Positions 17,322 through 27,518 are shown, counted from the first letter of the stretch. The stretch is 64,000 nt of DNA from Ensifer canadensis (GCF_017488845.2 NZ_CP083371.1:1178001-1242000), one strand, 5' to 3'. Program-made: numbers and translations. Notes: a model not told the origin generated them from the letters alone.

Positions 17322-18466
17322 ATACCTCGGCACAAATCGAAACGCCGACGACCGGACGCGGACGCCGCTTTGCAGCACTTGTGCGCAAGGAGAGCTACCA
17401 GATCGTCCGCGATCCGAGCAGCATCCTCATCGCCTTCGTCCTGCCGCTGATCCTCTTGTTCCTGTTCGGCTATGGCGTATCCCTCGATACCACGCAAACG
17501 CGCATCGGCCTGGTGGTGGAGCAGGAGATGCCCCTGACGCGCGATCTCGCCGCAGGCTTTCAGGCATCGCGCTACTTCTCCGTCAGTCTCGGCCGTGACC
17601 GTCGCGATTTCGAAGACGATCTCGTGCTCGGGCGTATCCGTGGGATCGTCATCATCCCTGCCCGCTTTGCCGCCGATCATGCCGCCGGACGACACCCGGC
17701 ATTGCAGGTTCTCGTCGATGGCTCGGATCCGAACACCGCCAACTTCGTGCAGAACTATGCCCAGGCTACAGTCGCCAACTGGGAGCGCCAACGGCTCGAG
17801 GAGGATGCCGGCCGGCCGCCGGCAATCTCCGCGGAGCAACGGTTCTGGTTCAACCCGGAGCTGACGAGCCGGAACTTCCTCGTGCCCGGCTCGATCGCCA
17901 TCGTCATGACCCTCGTCGGCACGCTTTTGACCTCACTGGTCGTCGCGCGCGAGTGGGAGCGCGGCACGATGGAGGCGATGATGGCAACGCCCGTATCGGC
18001 AGCGGAGCTGCTCGCCGGCAAGCTGTTGCCCTATTTCCTGCTCGGGCTGGCGTCGATGACGCTTTGCGTGCTCCTGGCCGTCTTTCTCTTCGGCGTACCG
18101 TTTCGAGGCTCCGTTGCAGCCCTCTACGCGCTTTCGGCGACGTTCCTGATGCCGGCGCTCGGCCAAGGCCTGCTGATTTCCGCGGCCACCAAGAACCAGT
18201 TCCTGGCCTCGCAGCTTGCGCTGATCTCGGCCTTCCTGCCGGCCTTTCTGCTGTCTGGATTCCTGTTCGAGATAAACTCCATGCCGACTGTCATCCAATG
18301 GATCACCTTCATCGTGCCGGCCCGTTATCTCATACCGAGCCTGCAGACGGTGTTTCTGGCAGGCGACATCTGGCCGATGTTCCTGCAGGCGATCGCCGTC
18401 ATGCTGCTGATCGGCTGCGTGTTTTTCGCGCTCGCGGCCCGAAGCACCCGCAAGAGGATTGGTTGA
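17318..18466 (+). CDS. ybhS: ABC-2 type exporter permease (YbhS-like)
   Basis: This protein of 382 residues has an N-terminal helix (SILIAFVLPLILLFLFGYGV), a large periplasmic domain (residues about 65-185) and a C-terminal bundle of five helices ending near the family motif MPTVIQWITFIVPARYLIPSLQ. This topology is that of ABC-2 drug and lipid exporters. The start overlaps the ATPase stop (ATGA), and the next permease starts 1 bp after its stop. It probably pairs with the following permease as a heterodimer. Confidence 0.88.
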   Translation: MNTSAQIETPTTGRGRRFAALVRKESYQIVRDPSSILIAFVLPLILLFLFGYGVSLDTTQTRIGLVVEQEMPLTRDLAAGFQASRYFSVSLGRDRRDFEDDLVLGRIRGIVIIPARFAADHAAGRHPALQVLVDGSDPNTANFVQNYAQATVANWERQRLEEDAGRPPAISAEQRFWFNPELTSRNFLVPGSIAIVMTLVGTLLTSLVVAREWERGTMEAMMATPVSAAELLAGKLLPYFLLGLASMTLCVLLAVFLFGVPFRGSVAALYALSATFLMPALGQGLLISAATKNQFLASQLALISAFLPAFLLSGFLFEINSMPTVIQWITFIVPARYLIPSLQTVFLAGDIWPMFLQAIAVMLLIGCVFFALAARSTRKRIG

Positions 18467-18467
18467 C

Positions 18468-19580
18468 ATGTGGTGGACCCGGCTCAAGGCGTTGATCGTC
18501 AAGGAACTGCTGGCAGTGCTGCGCGACCCGAAGGGCCGCGCAATCCTGATCGGACCGCCGATCGTGCAGCTTCTGGTGTTTTCCTATGCGGCCACGCTCG
18601 AGGTGACCAATGTCGACGTCATGGTTCTCAATCGCGACAACGGCCATTGGGGACAAGAACTGGTCGAACGGATCGACGGCTCCCCGACGTTTCGAAGCAT
18701 TGCGTTCACCGATGATCAGCATGAAGTTCGCGACGCCATCGACAGGCAACGCACTATTGCCGCCCTGGAGATCGGCCCAACCTTCTCGCGCGACATAGAA
18801 GCTGGCCGACCGGCCGAGGTCCAGATCATTCTCGACGGGCGTCGGTCGAATGCGTCCCAGATCGTCTCCGGCTATCTCGGACGCATCGTCGGCACGCTCG
18901 CCGCCGATACGCCGGCCGGCAAGCGCGTGTCGTCCGAGGCGATCACGGTCGTGGCGCGGAACTGGTTCAACCCCAACCTCACCTATCAATGGTTCATGGT
19001 GCCCAATCTCGTTGCCAGCATCGCGCTGTTAATCGGGCTGATCGTCACTGCGCTCTCGATCGCGCGCGAACGGGAGCTTGGCACCTTCGACCAGTTGATG
19101 GTGTCGCCGTTGCGCACCCATGAGATCCTGATCGGCAAGCTGATCCCGCCGATGATGATCGGGCTGTTCCACATCACGGTCTATATTCTCGCCGCCGTCT
19201 TCATCTTCGGCGTGCCGCTGCGCGGCTCGCTGTTCCTGCTCTACGGCAGCGCAGTGTTCTATCTCGCCGCCGTTGTCGGCCTCGGCCTGTTCATTTCCGC
19301 ATTGTCGATGACGCAGCAGCAGGCGATCCTCGGCGCCTTCCTGTTCATGGTGCCGGCGATGTTGCTCTCGGGCTTCGCCACACCGATCGAAAATATGCCC
19401 GCCTGGCTGCAGCCGGTCACGCTTGTCAATCCGTTGCGCTATTTCCTGGTGATCGTGAAGGGCGTGTTCCTGAAGGACATTCCGCTGGCCGAGGTCGTGC
19501 GTCAGACGATTCCGCTCTGCGTCATCGCCCTTGTCACGCTCTCGGCCGCTTCATGGCTGTTCCGCCGCCGGCTGGAATGA
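18468..19580 (+). CDS. ybhR: ABC-2 type exporter permease (YbhR-like)
   Basis: This protein of 370 residues has the same plan as the preceding permease: a first helix near residues 20-40, a periplasmic domain, then five helices with the motif MPAWLQPVTLVNPLRYFLVIVKGVFL. I chose the ATG at 18468, with AGAGGA 9 bases upstream, over a TTG at 18459. It is the last gene of the cecR-ybhGFSR operon and ends only 3 bp from the convergent mhqD-like gene. Confidence 0.88.
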   Translation: MWWTRLKALIVKELLAVLRDPKGRAILIGPPIVQLLVFSYAATLEVTNVDVMVLNRDNGHWGQELVERIDGSPTFRSIAFTDDQHEVRDAIDRQRTIAALEIGPTFSRDIEAGRPAEVQIILDGRRSNASQIVSGYLGRIVGTLAADTPAGKRVSSEAITVVARNWFNPNLTYQWFMVPNLVASIALLIGLIVTALSIARERELGTFDQLMVSPLRTHEILIGKLIPPMMIGLFHITVYILAAVFIFGVPLRGSLFLLYGSAVFYLAAVVGLGLFISALSMTQQQAILGAFLFMVPAMLLSGFATPIENMPAWLQPVTLVNPLRYFLVIVKGVFLKDIPLAEVVRQTIPLCVIALVTLSAASWLFRRRLE

Positions 19581-19583
19581 ATA

Positions 19584-20186
19584 TCAACCCTTGATGAAAC
19601 GCTCGATTGCGGAGATTTCATTCTGGCGGATGTCGTGCCCACCGGCATGCCATTCGATCTCGGTGGCGGTGCCCTGCGCCTTGAAATAGTCCGCCAATGC
19701 CTGCGTCTGAGGCGCCGGGCAAATCGGATCGCGCTCCCCGGCCGTGATCAGAACTTGACGCCCCGCGAGCGCTGCATTGTCTCTGGGGCGGAACGGGATT
19801 AGCGGATGCATCAGGATAGCCTTGTCGAATAGGCCGTTCTCGATCAGCACGTTGGCAAGAATGTTCGCGCCGTTCGAATAGCCGAGCCCAATGACCTCGG
19901 ATGCCTGGTGTTCGCCTGCGACGGCCCTGACGAATTCGGCCATCTTTTTCGTTGCCCGCGACAAGTCCGCCATGTCATAGACACCTTCGCCGGTCCGCTT
20001 GAAGAAGCGGGCAGCGCCATGCTCCGACACGTCGCCACGCGGCGAAATGATCGTCGCTTCCGGCATCAACTGGGTGCCGAAGGTGAAGAACTGGTTTTCG
20101 TCGCCACCTGTGCCGTGGAAGACGAAGAAGATCGGATTGCCGGGCTCGCCGGCCTTCAGTTTATGGACGTAGCCGTGATCGGCCAT
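19584..20186 (-). CDS. mhqD: Carboxylesterase/phospholipase-like alpha/beta hydrolase (MhqD-like)
   Basis: This cytoplasmic hydrolase of 200 residues has the oxyanion motif FHGTGGDE, the nucleophile elbow GYSNG, the acid in GERDPICP and the histidine in GGHDIR. The size and motifs fit the YpfH/MhqD group. It lies 79 bp downstream of an MhqO-like dioxygenase on the same strand. In Bacillus subtilis mhqNOD genes respond to quinones and electrophiles, so this pair may help clear quinone-like compounds. The role is inferred from that analogy. Confidence 0.75.
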   Translation of the reverse strand: MADHGYVHKLKAGEPGNPIFFVFHGTGGDENQFFTFGTQLMPEATIISPRGDVSEHGAARFFKRTGEGVYDMADLSRATKKMAEFVRAVAGEHQASEVIGLGYSNGANILANVLIENGLFDKAILMHPLIPFRPRDNAALAGRQVLITAGERDPICPAPQTQALADYFKAQGTATEIEWHAGGHDIRQNEISAIERFIKG

Positions 20187-20265
20187 GGAAAGTCTCCTTG
20201 TTGCTTGCCGGATATAGCATCGGCGGCTGAGCGTCGCCCGCCGCCGTGCGCTTCAGCCAATAGAT

Positions 20266-21198
20266 TTAGGCTTCCAGCTTCTGCAGATGGTTTTCGAGAA
20301 CCGGACGCAGGTGCTTGTGCTGTTGCGGCAGCTTCAGCGCATCGCCGAGATGGGCCAGATCCTCATCACGGTTGAAGCCCGGCTCGTTGGTGGCGATCTC
20401 GAACAAGACCCCGCCCGGCGTGCGGAAGTAGATGGCCCAGAAGTAATCGCGGTCGATCACCGGGGTGACCTGGTAGCCGGTGTCCATCAGCGCCTTGCGG
20501 ACTTCGAGCTGCTTTTCGCGATTGTCGACGGCAAAGGCGATGTGATGAACGGAACCCGCACCCTGAGCGGCACGGTTGAGGTTCGGCATGGTCTCAAGGT
20601 CGATCAGGCCCGCGCCGTTGCCATCAGGCATGATCAGGCGGGTGACGCCGTCCTTACGGTCCAGCTCCTCGTAGCCCATGAACTTCAGAAGTTCCGCTGT
20701 CGCCCCTTCGTCGCGCAGCCGCATTGCGGCCGAATGGAAGCCGTGGATTGCATGGTCCTGCGAAACGCCGCCATCCGTCCAAGGCGCCCGCGGATCGTCG
20801 CGCACTTCGACCAGCGCAAAGCCGTCGCCATCAGGGCCTGCAAAGTTCAAACGCTTTTCACCGAAGGTCTCTTCATCCTTGAGCCCGCTGACGCCGAGGC
20901 TCGACAGCCGCTCGCGCCAGAAGCCGAGTGCGCCCTCGGGAACGGAAAAGACGGTGGTCCCGACTTCGCCCGTGCCGGCACGTCCGCGCGGCATCTGCGG
21001 GAAAGGAAAATAGGTCATCACCGTGCCGGGCGTGCCGGCTTCATCACCGTAGTAGAGATGATAGACGTCGGGGGAATCGAAGTTCACCGTCTTCTTGACG
21101 CGGCGCATGCCCAGTGTCTTCGTGAAGAACTGATTGTTGGTGAAGGCGTCGTCCGCCATCGATGTAACGTGATGCAGGCCCTTGATCTGATTGAGCAT
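20266..21198 (-). CDS. mhqO: Ring-cleaving dioxygenase, VOC family (MhqO-like)
   Basis: This protein of 310 residues has two glyoxalase/bleomycin-resistance (VOC) domains. Domain 1 starts IKGLHHVTSMADD and domain 2 starts AIHGFHSAAM. Metal ligands are suggested by H9/H10, the histidine of GSVHHIAFAVDN and the glutamate of GVLFEIATNEPGF. The family includes putative extradiol dioxygenases such as MhqO that detoxify hydroquinones. The ATG at 21198 is preceded by AAAGGA. The mhqD-like hydrolase follows on the same strand. Confidence 0.8.
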   Translation of the reverse strand: MLNQIKGLHHVTSMADDAFTNNQFFTKTLGMRRVKKTVNFDSPDVYHLYYGDEAGTPGTVMTYFPFPQMPRGRAGTGEVGTTVFSVPEGALGFWRERLSSLGVSGLKDEETFGEKRLNFAGPDGDGFALVEVRDDPRAPWTDGGVSQDHAIHGFHSAAMRLRDEGATAELLKFMGYEELDRKDGVTRLIMPDGNGAGLIDLETMPNLNRAAQGAGSVHHIAFAVDNREKQLEVRKALMDTGYQVTPVIDRDYFWAIYFRTPGGVLFEIATNEPGFNRDEDLAHLGDALKLPQQHKHLRPVLENHLQKLEA

Positions 21199-21448
21199 TG
21201 CCGTGATCCTTTCTCTGCCCGCCAAGACCGGGCTTTGTTATGACGCATAGATGCGCCCATCCGGATCGTTGCGAAAGACGGCCGCGACCAAACGCATTGT
21301 CAACATACCGTTGACGACTGGAGAAAATCGTTGAACGAATAGCGAGCAGACGATCCGTGCCTTGTGGGTGGATCGGCTGCTGCTTAAGATCGGCATCGGC
21401 CACATTGTGGCTGTCGGGAACGTGCGGGAGGAGGAGCCCAGACATTCC

Positions 21449-23275
21449 GTGAAATACCGCCTGGTTGTTGCTGTCATCCTGCTGCCGCTGGCGGTTGCCG
21501 CGCTTGCCTGGCAAGGCAATGTTGTGGCCACGCGCAGCTATCTCGATGAAGCATCGGCGCAGGCAAATACGGCACTGAGGCTCGCAGTGGCGGCCCTCGA
21601 TGGTCACCTCAACCGCTACCAGGCTCTGCCCGCTTTGATCGCCGACCACGACGACATCCGTGAACTTGCGACACGACCGCGCGACCGCCCGCTGAGAGAG
21701 GCCGTGAACGCCTATCTCAAAGATATCAATGCACTTCTCAACTCATCCGATATCTATGTGATCACGCCGGACGGCGACACGATTGCTGCCAGCAACTATG
21801 ACGGTCCGACGAGCTTCGTCGGGCAGAATTTCAGCTATCGCCCCTATTTTCAGGAAGCCCTGCGCGGGCAGCAATCCCGCTTCTACGCACTCGGCACGAC
21901 ATCGTTGAAACGCGGCTACTATTTCGGCTCGCCAATCCGCGTGGGTGACGACATTCGCGGCGTCATCGTCTTCAAGGTGGATATCGAGAGCATCGAGGCA
22001 TCCTGGCAGGGAGGCGAATACAAGATCTTCGTTTCCGACCCGGAAGGCATCATTTTCATGTCCGGCACGCCGGAATGGCTCTATGCGTCAGTCCTGCCGC
22101 TGACCCCGGAGCGGCTTGCACGCACGGAGACATCAAGGCGCTATGCCAATGCCACCTTGCGCGCACTGCCTGTCGCGCGCACCAGCCTCACTGATCACGA
22201 CCTGATGACGATCGCGTCCAGCGACACTAGCCGGGAGTACCTGCTACTGTCGCAATACATGGCCGATGCCGACTGGACTGTGAATGTGCTGACCGACACG
22301 GCATCCGTCCGCACCCAGGCGCTGACCACCGTCATCGCTGCCCTTCTGCTTCTATGCCTCACCGGCCTTGCCGCCGCCATTCTCTGGCAGCGCCGCTCCC
22401 GCCTCAACGAGCGCATCTCGATGCAGGCGGAAGCCCAGGCCGAACTCGAGCGACGCGTCGACGAACGCACCGCGGACCTTGCGCGCGTCAACGTGCAGAT
22501 CGAGGAAGAAGTCGCCGAACGGCGCCAGACCGAGCAACAATTGCGTCGGACCCAGGCGGACCTCATCCAGGCGGGTAAGCTCGCCGGCCTCGGCCAGATG
22601 TCAGCGGCGCTTTCGCACGAATTCAACCAGCCACTGGCGGCGGCAAAAACCTATGCCGACAGCGCAGCCTTGCTGATCGAGCGTGGGCGGGCCGAAGAGG
22701 CGAGTGACAACATCCGGCGCATCTCCGGCCTGGTCGACCGCATGGCGGCAATCAGCCGGCATCTGCGCAATTTTGCCCGCAAGCCCAACGAGAAGCTGGG
22801 GCCGGTGTTGATCGAGGATGTCGTGCGCGACACGATGGAGATCGTCGCCGTCAGGCTGAAGGCGGCTGCGGCCGACATCGACATCGACCTTGGTCCAGCG
22901 CCGCTGGTAGTGCGCGCCGGTTCTGTCCGTCTGCAACAGGTGCTGGTCAATGTCATCTCCAACGCAGCCGATGCGGTCGAGGGGCTGGACGATCGCCACA
23001 TCCGGCTTCGCGCCTGGAGCGACGGCGACAAGGTCGTGCTCGCGGTCAGCGACCGCGGTCCCGGCGTACCTGCGGCGATCGCCGAGCGCATCTACGACCC
23101 ATTCTTTTCGACCAAAGGCGTCGGCAAGGGACTAGGCCTTGGCCTGTCCATTTCCTACAACATCGTCAAGGACTTCGGCGGCAGCCTGACTGCCACGAAC
23201 CTTGCCGAAGGCGGTGCGGAATTCCGCATCGAACTTCCCGTCGCCAATGAGCAGGGCCAGGAGGCCGCCGAATGA
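21449..23275 (+). CDS. DctB-type sensor histidine kinase
   Basis: This membrane kinase of about 608 residues has TM1 at 5-20 and a double-PDC (Cache) periplasmic sensor at about 30-285, with the DctB-like motif NFSYRPYFQEALRG. TM2 is at about 294-313, then a coiled coil, the H-box SAALSHEFNQPLAAAK (H390) and a HATPase domain with GKGLGLGLSIS. The GTG at 21449 places TM1 at the N-terminus and has GGAGGAG upstream. It is coupled to the response regulator by an ATGA overlap. DctB proteins sense C4-dicarboxylates, but no dctA is here, so the ligand could differ. Confidence 0.82.
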   Translation: MKYRLVVAVILLPLAVAALAWQGNVVATRSYLDEASAQANTALRLAVAALDGHLNRYQALPALIADHDDIRELATRPRDRPLREAVNAYLKDINALLNSSDIYVITPDGDTIAASNYDGPTSFVGQNFSYRPYFQEALRGQQSRFYALGTTSLKRGYYFGSPIRVGDDIRGVIVFKVDIESIEASWQGGEYKIFVSDPEGIIFMSGTPEWLYASVLPLTPERLARTETSRRYANATLRALPVARTSLTDHDLMTIASSDTSREYLLLSQYMADADWTVNVLTDTASVRTQALTTVIAALLLLCLTGLAAAILWQRRSRLNERISMQAEAQAELERRVDERTADLARVNVQIEEEVAERRQTEQQLRRTQADLIQAGKLAGLGQMSAALSHEFNQPLAAAKTYADSAALLIERGRAEEASDNIRRISGLVDRMAAISRHLRNFARKPNEKLGPVLIEDVVRDTMEIVAVRLKAAAADIDIDLGPAPLVVRAGSVRLQQVLVNVISNAADAVEGLDDRHIRLRAWSDGDKVVLAVSDRGPGVPAAIAERIYDPFFSTKGVGKGLGLGLSISYNIVKDFGGSLTATNLAEGGAEFRIELPVANEQGQEAAE

Positions 23276-24639
23276 TCGAGAGCCGCGTCCTGCTTGTCGA
23301 TGACGAAGAGGAGTTGCGCCATTCGAGTGCGCAGGCGCTGGAACTCGCCGGCTTCCGCGTCGATACCTTCGCGAGCGCAGAACACGCCCTGGAGTTCATC
23401 GGCTTCAGCTTTCCCGGTGTCGTCATCAGCGACATCCGGATGCCGGGCATGGACGGGATGACATTCCTGCAGCGCATCCGCGAGATCGACGTCGAGGTGC
23501 CGGTGATCCTTGTCACCGGCCATGGCGACGTTCAACTGGCCGTGCGTGCCATGCGCGAAGGCGCCTATGATTTCGTCGAAAAGCCCTTCACCGCACAGAT
23601 GCTTGCCGGCACCATTCGCCGCGCGCTCGACTGGCGCGCACTGGTACTCGAAAACCGGCGGCTCAAGGCGGTGGCCGGCAAGCGCGACGACATTGAACAA
23701 CGCCTGCCCGGCCGCAGTCAGGTCATGGTCGATCTGCGCTATCGGGTCCGCGCAATCGGCGCCTCTGATGCCGACACCTTGATCATCGGCGACACCGGCG
23801 TCGGCAAGGAGGTCGTGGCCCGCACCCTGCACGATCTGAGCGGCCGGGCAAACAATCCCTTCATCGCCATCAACTGTGCAGCCCTGCCCGAAAACCTGAT
23901 CGAGAGCGAGCTTTTCGGACATGAGCCAGGCGCGTTTCCCGGCGCGATCCGTCCACGCTACGGCAAGTTCGAACATGGGCGCGGCGGCACCATCCTGCTC
24001 GACGAGATCGGCTCGATGCCGATCGATCTGCAGGCCAAGTTTCTGCGCGTCCTGCAGGAGCGCGTGATCACGCGGCTCGGCTCCAACGAGGTGGTGCCGC
24101 TGGATGTACGCTTCATCGCTACCAACAAGGTCGATCTCGAGCAGGAGGTGGCCGCCGGCCGCTTCCGGCCTGACCTTCTCTATCGCCTCAATGTCGCGAC
24201 GCTGCGCGTGCCGCCGCTGACGCAGCGTCGTGCCGACATTCCGCTCTTGTTCCTGCAGCTCGTACGGGAATCCGCGGCTCGTTACGGCCGCGATGAAGTC
24301 GAGGTATCGCAGAACCTGCTGGCCGAGATGGCGGAACGCAACTGGCCGGGCAACGTGCGCGAATTGCGTAACGCCGCCGAAAGGCTGGTTCTTGGGCTCG
24401 ATACAGCCTCGAACGAAATCAACTCGTCCGAGCCGAACAGCGGCCGTTTGGCCGACAAGGTCGCAGCGTTTGAGAAGGGGCTGATTGCCAATGCCATAGC
24501 CACCTACGGCGGCGCCCTGAAGCCCGTATACGAGTCGCTCGGCATCTCACGGAAAACGCTCTACGAGAAGATGCAGAAATTTGGCCTCGACAAGAAGCTC
24601 GTTGCGACGGACATGTCTGGCGAAAGCGACGGGCGGTAA
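23272..24639 (+). CDS. DctD-type sigma54-dependent response regulator
   Basis: This regulator of 455 residues has a receiver domain (D54 in VVISDIRMPGMDG, K104), an AAA+ domain and a Fis-type helix-turn-helix ending SLGISRKTLYEKMQKFGL. Walker A is GDTGVGKE (173-180) and Walker B is ILLDEIG (241-247). The sigma54-contact loop reads GAFPGA (220-225) where GAFTGA is the norm. It is co-transcribed with the DctB-like kinase. Its target promoters must be -24/-12 type; I found none next to the opp genes. Confidence 0.85.
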   Translation: MIESRVLLVDDEEELRHSSAQALELAGFRVDTFASAEHALEFIGFSFPGVVISDIRMPGMDGMTFLQRIREIDVEVPVILVTGHGDVQLAVRAMREGAYDFVEKPFTAQMLAGTIRRALDWRALVLENRRLKAVAGKRDDIEQRLPGRSQVMVDLRYRVRAIGASDADTLIIGDTGVGKEVVARTLHDLSGRANNPFIAINCAALPENLIESELFGHEPGAFPGAIRPRYGKFEHGRGGTILLDEIGSMPIDLQAKFLRVLQERVITRLGSNEVVPLDVRFIATNKVDLEQEVAAGRFRPDLLYRLNVATLRVPPLTQRRADIPLLFLQLVRESAARYGRDEVEVSQNLLAEMAERNWPGNVRELRNAAERLVLGLDTASNEINSSEPNSGRLADKVAAFEKGLIANAIATYGGALKPVYESLGISRKTLYEKMQKFGLDKKLVATDMSGESDGR

Positions 24640-24735
24640 CGTCGGCGACCACGCGGCGACGCCGGACGTCATGCGCATGGTGTCCCCGCAATACCGCGTA
24701 CCCGCGACACTGCTGCGCCCAACCCAAAACGAGAA

Positions 24736-24760
24736 CAGGGGCGCGGATGCCGCGCCCCTG
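24736..24760. terminator. Bidirectional terminator hairpin between dctD-like and opp genes
   Basis: A perfect 11-bp GC stem (CAGGGGCGCGG / CCGCGCCCCTG) with a 3-nt loop lies between the convergent ends of the response regulator and the opp ATPase. T-rich sequence follows on the minus strand, the side of the opp operon. Confidence 0.75.
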
Positions 24761-24784
24761 CAAAGCCCTGGTAAGGGTTCCGCC

Positions 24785-26386
24785 TTAAACGTTGAAGGCC
24801 GCACCGATGAGCGTCTTGGTGTAAGGCTCCTTCGGTGCAGTGAAGATCCCGTCGGTATCGGCTTCCTCGACGATCTTGCCGTTCTTCATCACGATCACGT
24901 AGTCCGACATTGCCTTCACCACCGACAGATCGTGGCTGATGAAGATGTAGGACAGGCCGTGCGAGCGCTGCAGATCGCGCAGCAGCTCGATAACCTGGCC
25001 CTGGACGGAGCGGTCGAGCGCCGATGTCGGCTCGTCGAGAATAACCACCTTCGGCTTCAGGATCATGGCACGCGCGATCGCGATGCGCTGCCGCTGACCA
25101 CCCGAAAACTCGTGCGGATAGCGGTTGCGCGAGGCCGGATCGAGCCCGACCTCCTTCAACGCTTCGATGGCACGACGGTCGCGATCGGCACGGCTAAGCG
25201 AGGGCTCGTGCACGTGCAGGCCTTCCGTGATGATTTCACCGACGGTCCTGCGCGGAGACAGCGAGCCATAGGGATCCTGGAACACCAATTGCAGCGCACG
25301 CCGTAGCGGGCGCATCTGGCCGCGGTCGAAGCCGGAGATGTCGGTCGTGCCGAAGCGGTAATAGCCGCTGCTCGGCAAAAGCCGCAGCAAAGCACGCCCA
25401 AGCGTCGACTTGCCGGAGCCGGATTCACCGACAACGCCGATCGTCTGGCCCTCGCGAAGCCGCAGGTTGACCTTGTCGACCGCGCGGAAGACGGCATTGC
25501 CGCGGGTGAAAAACCCACCGCCGATCGCGTAGTCGACACAGACGTCCCGACCTTCAAGGATGATCGGTGCGCTGTCCGCCGGAGGTGCCTTGCGGCCGCT
25601 CGGCTCTGCCGCGAGCAGCATCTTCGTATAGTCGGCCTGCGGCCGCTCGAAGATGTCTGCGGTCGTTCCCTGCTCCACCACTTCGCCGCGGCGCATTACC
25701 GCGACGCGTTCGGCAAAGTGCTTGACGATGCCGAGATCGTGCGTGATCAGCACGATCGCCATGCCGAAGCGCTTCTGCAACGACTTCAGGAGATCGAGGA
25801 TCTGAGCCTGGATCGTCACGTCAAGCGCTGTCGTCGGCTCGTCGGCGATCAAAAGGTCAGGCTCGTTGGCGAGCGCCATCGCAATCATCACGCGTTGACG
25901 CTGGCCGCCCGAAAGCTCGTGCGGATAGCTGTCGATGCGTCGACCCGGCTCGGGGATGCCGACCAGTTCGAGCAGTTCCAGCACGCGCTTGCGCGCCTGC
26001 TTGAACGTGCCGCCGCGGTGGTGCACGATCGGTTCGGCGATCTGCCGGCCGATCGTGTAGAGCGGGTCGAGCGAGGTCATCGGCTCCTGGAAGATCATCG
26101 TGATCTTGGAACCGCGCACGCCGTTGAGCGCCTTGGGCGAAAGACCCACCAGCTCCTGACCGCGATAGCGGGCAGAACCGGTAACGGTGCCGTTCTTGGC
26201 GAGCAGTCCCATGATGCCCATCATGGTCTGGCTTTTGCCCGAGCCGGACTCGCCGACAACAGCAAGAGTCTCGCCCGTACGCACGTCGAGATCGATACCC
26301 TTGACCGCTTCGACCGTCCCGTCAGGCGTCGAGAAGTTCACCTTGAGGCCGCGAACGGCCAGGATGGTTTCGTTTGTGTCAGCCAT
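24785..26386 (-). CDS. Oligopeptide ABC transporter, fused dual ATP-binding protein
   Basis: This cytoplasmic protein of 533 residues has two complete nucleotide-binding domains, each with Walker A GESGSGKS (45-52 and near 335), signature LSGGQRQR or FSGGQRQR, and Walker B DEPT. The fusion corresponds to OppD plus OppF, as in YejF and GsiA. The ATG at 26386 lies 1 bp after the stop of the upstream permease gene. It energises the peptide importer formed by the three genes above it in the operon. Confidence 0.9.
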   Translation of the reverse strand: MADTNETILAVRGLKVNFSTPDGTVEAVKGIDLDVRTGETLAVVGESGSGKSQTMMGIMGLLAKNGTVTGSARYRGQELVGLSPKALNGVRGSKITMIFQEPMTSLDPLYTIGRQIAEPIVHHRGGTFKQARKRVLELLELVGIPEPGRRIDSYPHELSGGQRQRVMIAMALANEPDLLIADEPTTALDVTIQAQILDLLKSLQKRFGMAIVLITHDLGIVKHFAERVAVMRRGEVVEQGTTADIFERPQADYTKMLLAAEPSGRKAPPADSAPIILEGRDVCVDYAIGGGFFTRGNAVFRAVDKVNLRLREGQTIGVVGESGSGKSTLGRALLRLLPSSGYYRFGTTDISGFDRGQMRPLRRALQLVFQDPYGSLSPRRTVGEIITEGLHVHEPSLSRADRDRRAIEALKEVGLDPASRNRYPHEFSGGQRQRIAIARAMILKPKVVILDEPTSALDRSVQGQVIELLRDLQRSHGLSYIFISHDLSVVKAMSDYVIVMKNGKIVEEADTDGIFTAPKEPYTKTLIGAAFNV

Positions 26387-26387
26387 G

Positions 26388-27518
26388 TCAGCGGTCCTTC
26401 GGGTCGAGCGCATCGCGCAGGCCGTCGCCGACGAAGTTCAACGAGAACAGCGTCAGAACAAAGAAGATGGCCGGGAAGATCAGCAGCCAGGGCGCCGACT
26501 GGATGTTGTTGGCACCTTCCGAAATCAACGCTCCCCAGCTCGTCAGCGGCGCCTGAACGCCAAGGCCGAGGAACGAGAGGAAGCTCTCGAGCAGGATCAC
26601 CTTCGGCACGACGACGGTGACGAAAACGATGACAGGACCGATGGTGTTCGGAATGATGTGCCGGCGGATGATCTGCCAGTCCGTCAGGCCGAGCGCCTGG
26701 GCTGCACCGACAAACTCCCGCCGTTTCAGCGCCAGCGTCTGGCCGCGCACGATACGGGCCATATCCAGCCATTCGACCGCGCCGATCACCAGGAAGATCA
26801 GGATGAACGAGCGTCCGAAGAAGACCACGAGCACGACAACGAGGAAGACGAAGGGCAGAGAATACATGATCTCCACCAGTCGCATCATGACGTTGTCGAC
26901 GCGGCCGCCGATGTAACCCGACGTCGCGCCGTAGACGACGCCGATGCCGAGCGACACGAGACTTGCCAAGAGACCGACGGCAATCGAGATCTGGCCGCCG
27001 AGCATGACGCGCACCAGCAGATCGCGGCCGTTCGAATCGGTGCCGAACGGGAAATACTCGCGATTGACCTGACCGGTCACCTTGAGAGTACGACCCTCGT
27101 CCTCAGTTGCCACGACCTGAGTGTCACGGAACTCGTTGGCACGATCGAAGTAGCGCGTCGCGCGGGCATCGATCGGCTGCTCCGAGGTGATCGTCGCGGT
27201 GAAGGTCTCACCGTCGATGTTGAACTCCTTGAGCGTGACGCGGGCGCGTGTTGCGATCCCTTCCATCACCCCTTGCAGGGTGGACGTGTCAGGGCGCGGC
27301 TCGAGGCTTGGTCCGATATTCACGTAGGACGGGAACACCTGGTCGTAGGTATGCGGCGAAAACAGTGGCCCGAGGAACGAGAATACTGCGATGAGGGCCA
27401 GCATGACGCAGCCGGCCATGGCAGCGCGGTTGCGCTTGAAGCGCATGGCCGCCAGCTGGAAGAGGCTGCGCCCCTTGGTTTCCGGCGTTACCGCCGGCGT
27501 CTGGACGACATCAGTCAT
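26388..27518 (-). CDS. oppC: Oligopeptide ABC transporter permease OppC/YejE-like
   Basis: This inner-membrane permease of 376 residues has an OppC-type N-terminal helix (RFKRNRAAMAGCVMLALIAVF) and a periplasmic loop of about 130 residues, longer than in DppC. The BPD_transp_1 core has EAA motif GAAQALGLTDWQIIRRHIIPN. The length and the insert resemble YejE. Its start overlaps the end of the preceding permease gene by 8 bp, and its stop is 1 bp from the ATPase start. Confidence 0.88.
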   Translation of the reverse strand: MTDVVQTPAVTPETKGRSLFQLAAMRFKRNRAAMAGCVMLALIAVFSFLGPLFSPHTYDQVFPSYVNIGPSLEPRPDTSTLQGVMEGIATRARVTLKEFNIDGETFTATITSEQPIDARATRYFDRANEFRDTQVVATEDEGRTLKVTGQVNREYFPFGTDSNGRDLLVRVMLGGQISIAVGLLASLVSLGIGVVYGATSGYIGGRVDNVMMRLVEIMYSLPFVFLVVVLVVFFGRSFILIFLVIGAVEWLDMARIVRGQTLALKRREFVGAAQALGLTDWQIIRRHIIPNTIGPVIVFVTVVVPKVILLESFLSFLGLGVQAPLTSWGALISEGANNIQSAPWLLIFPAIFFVLTLFSLNFVGDGLRDALDPKDR

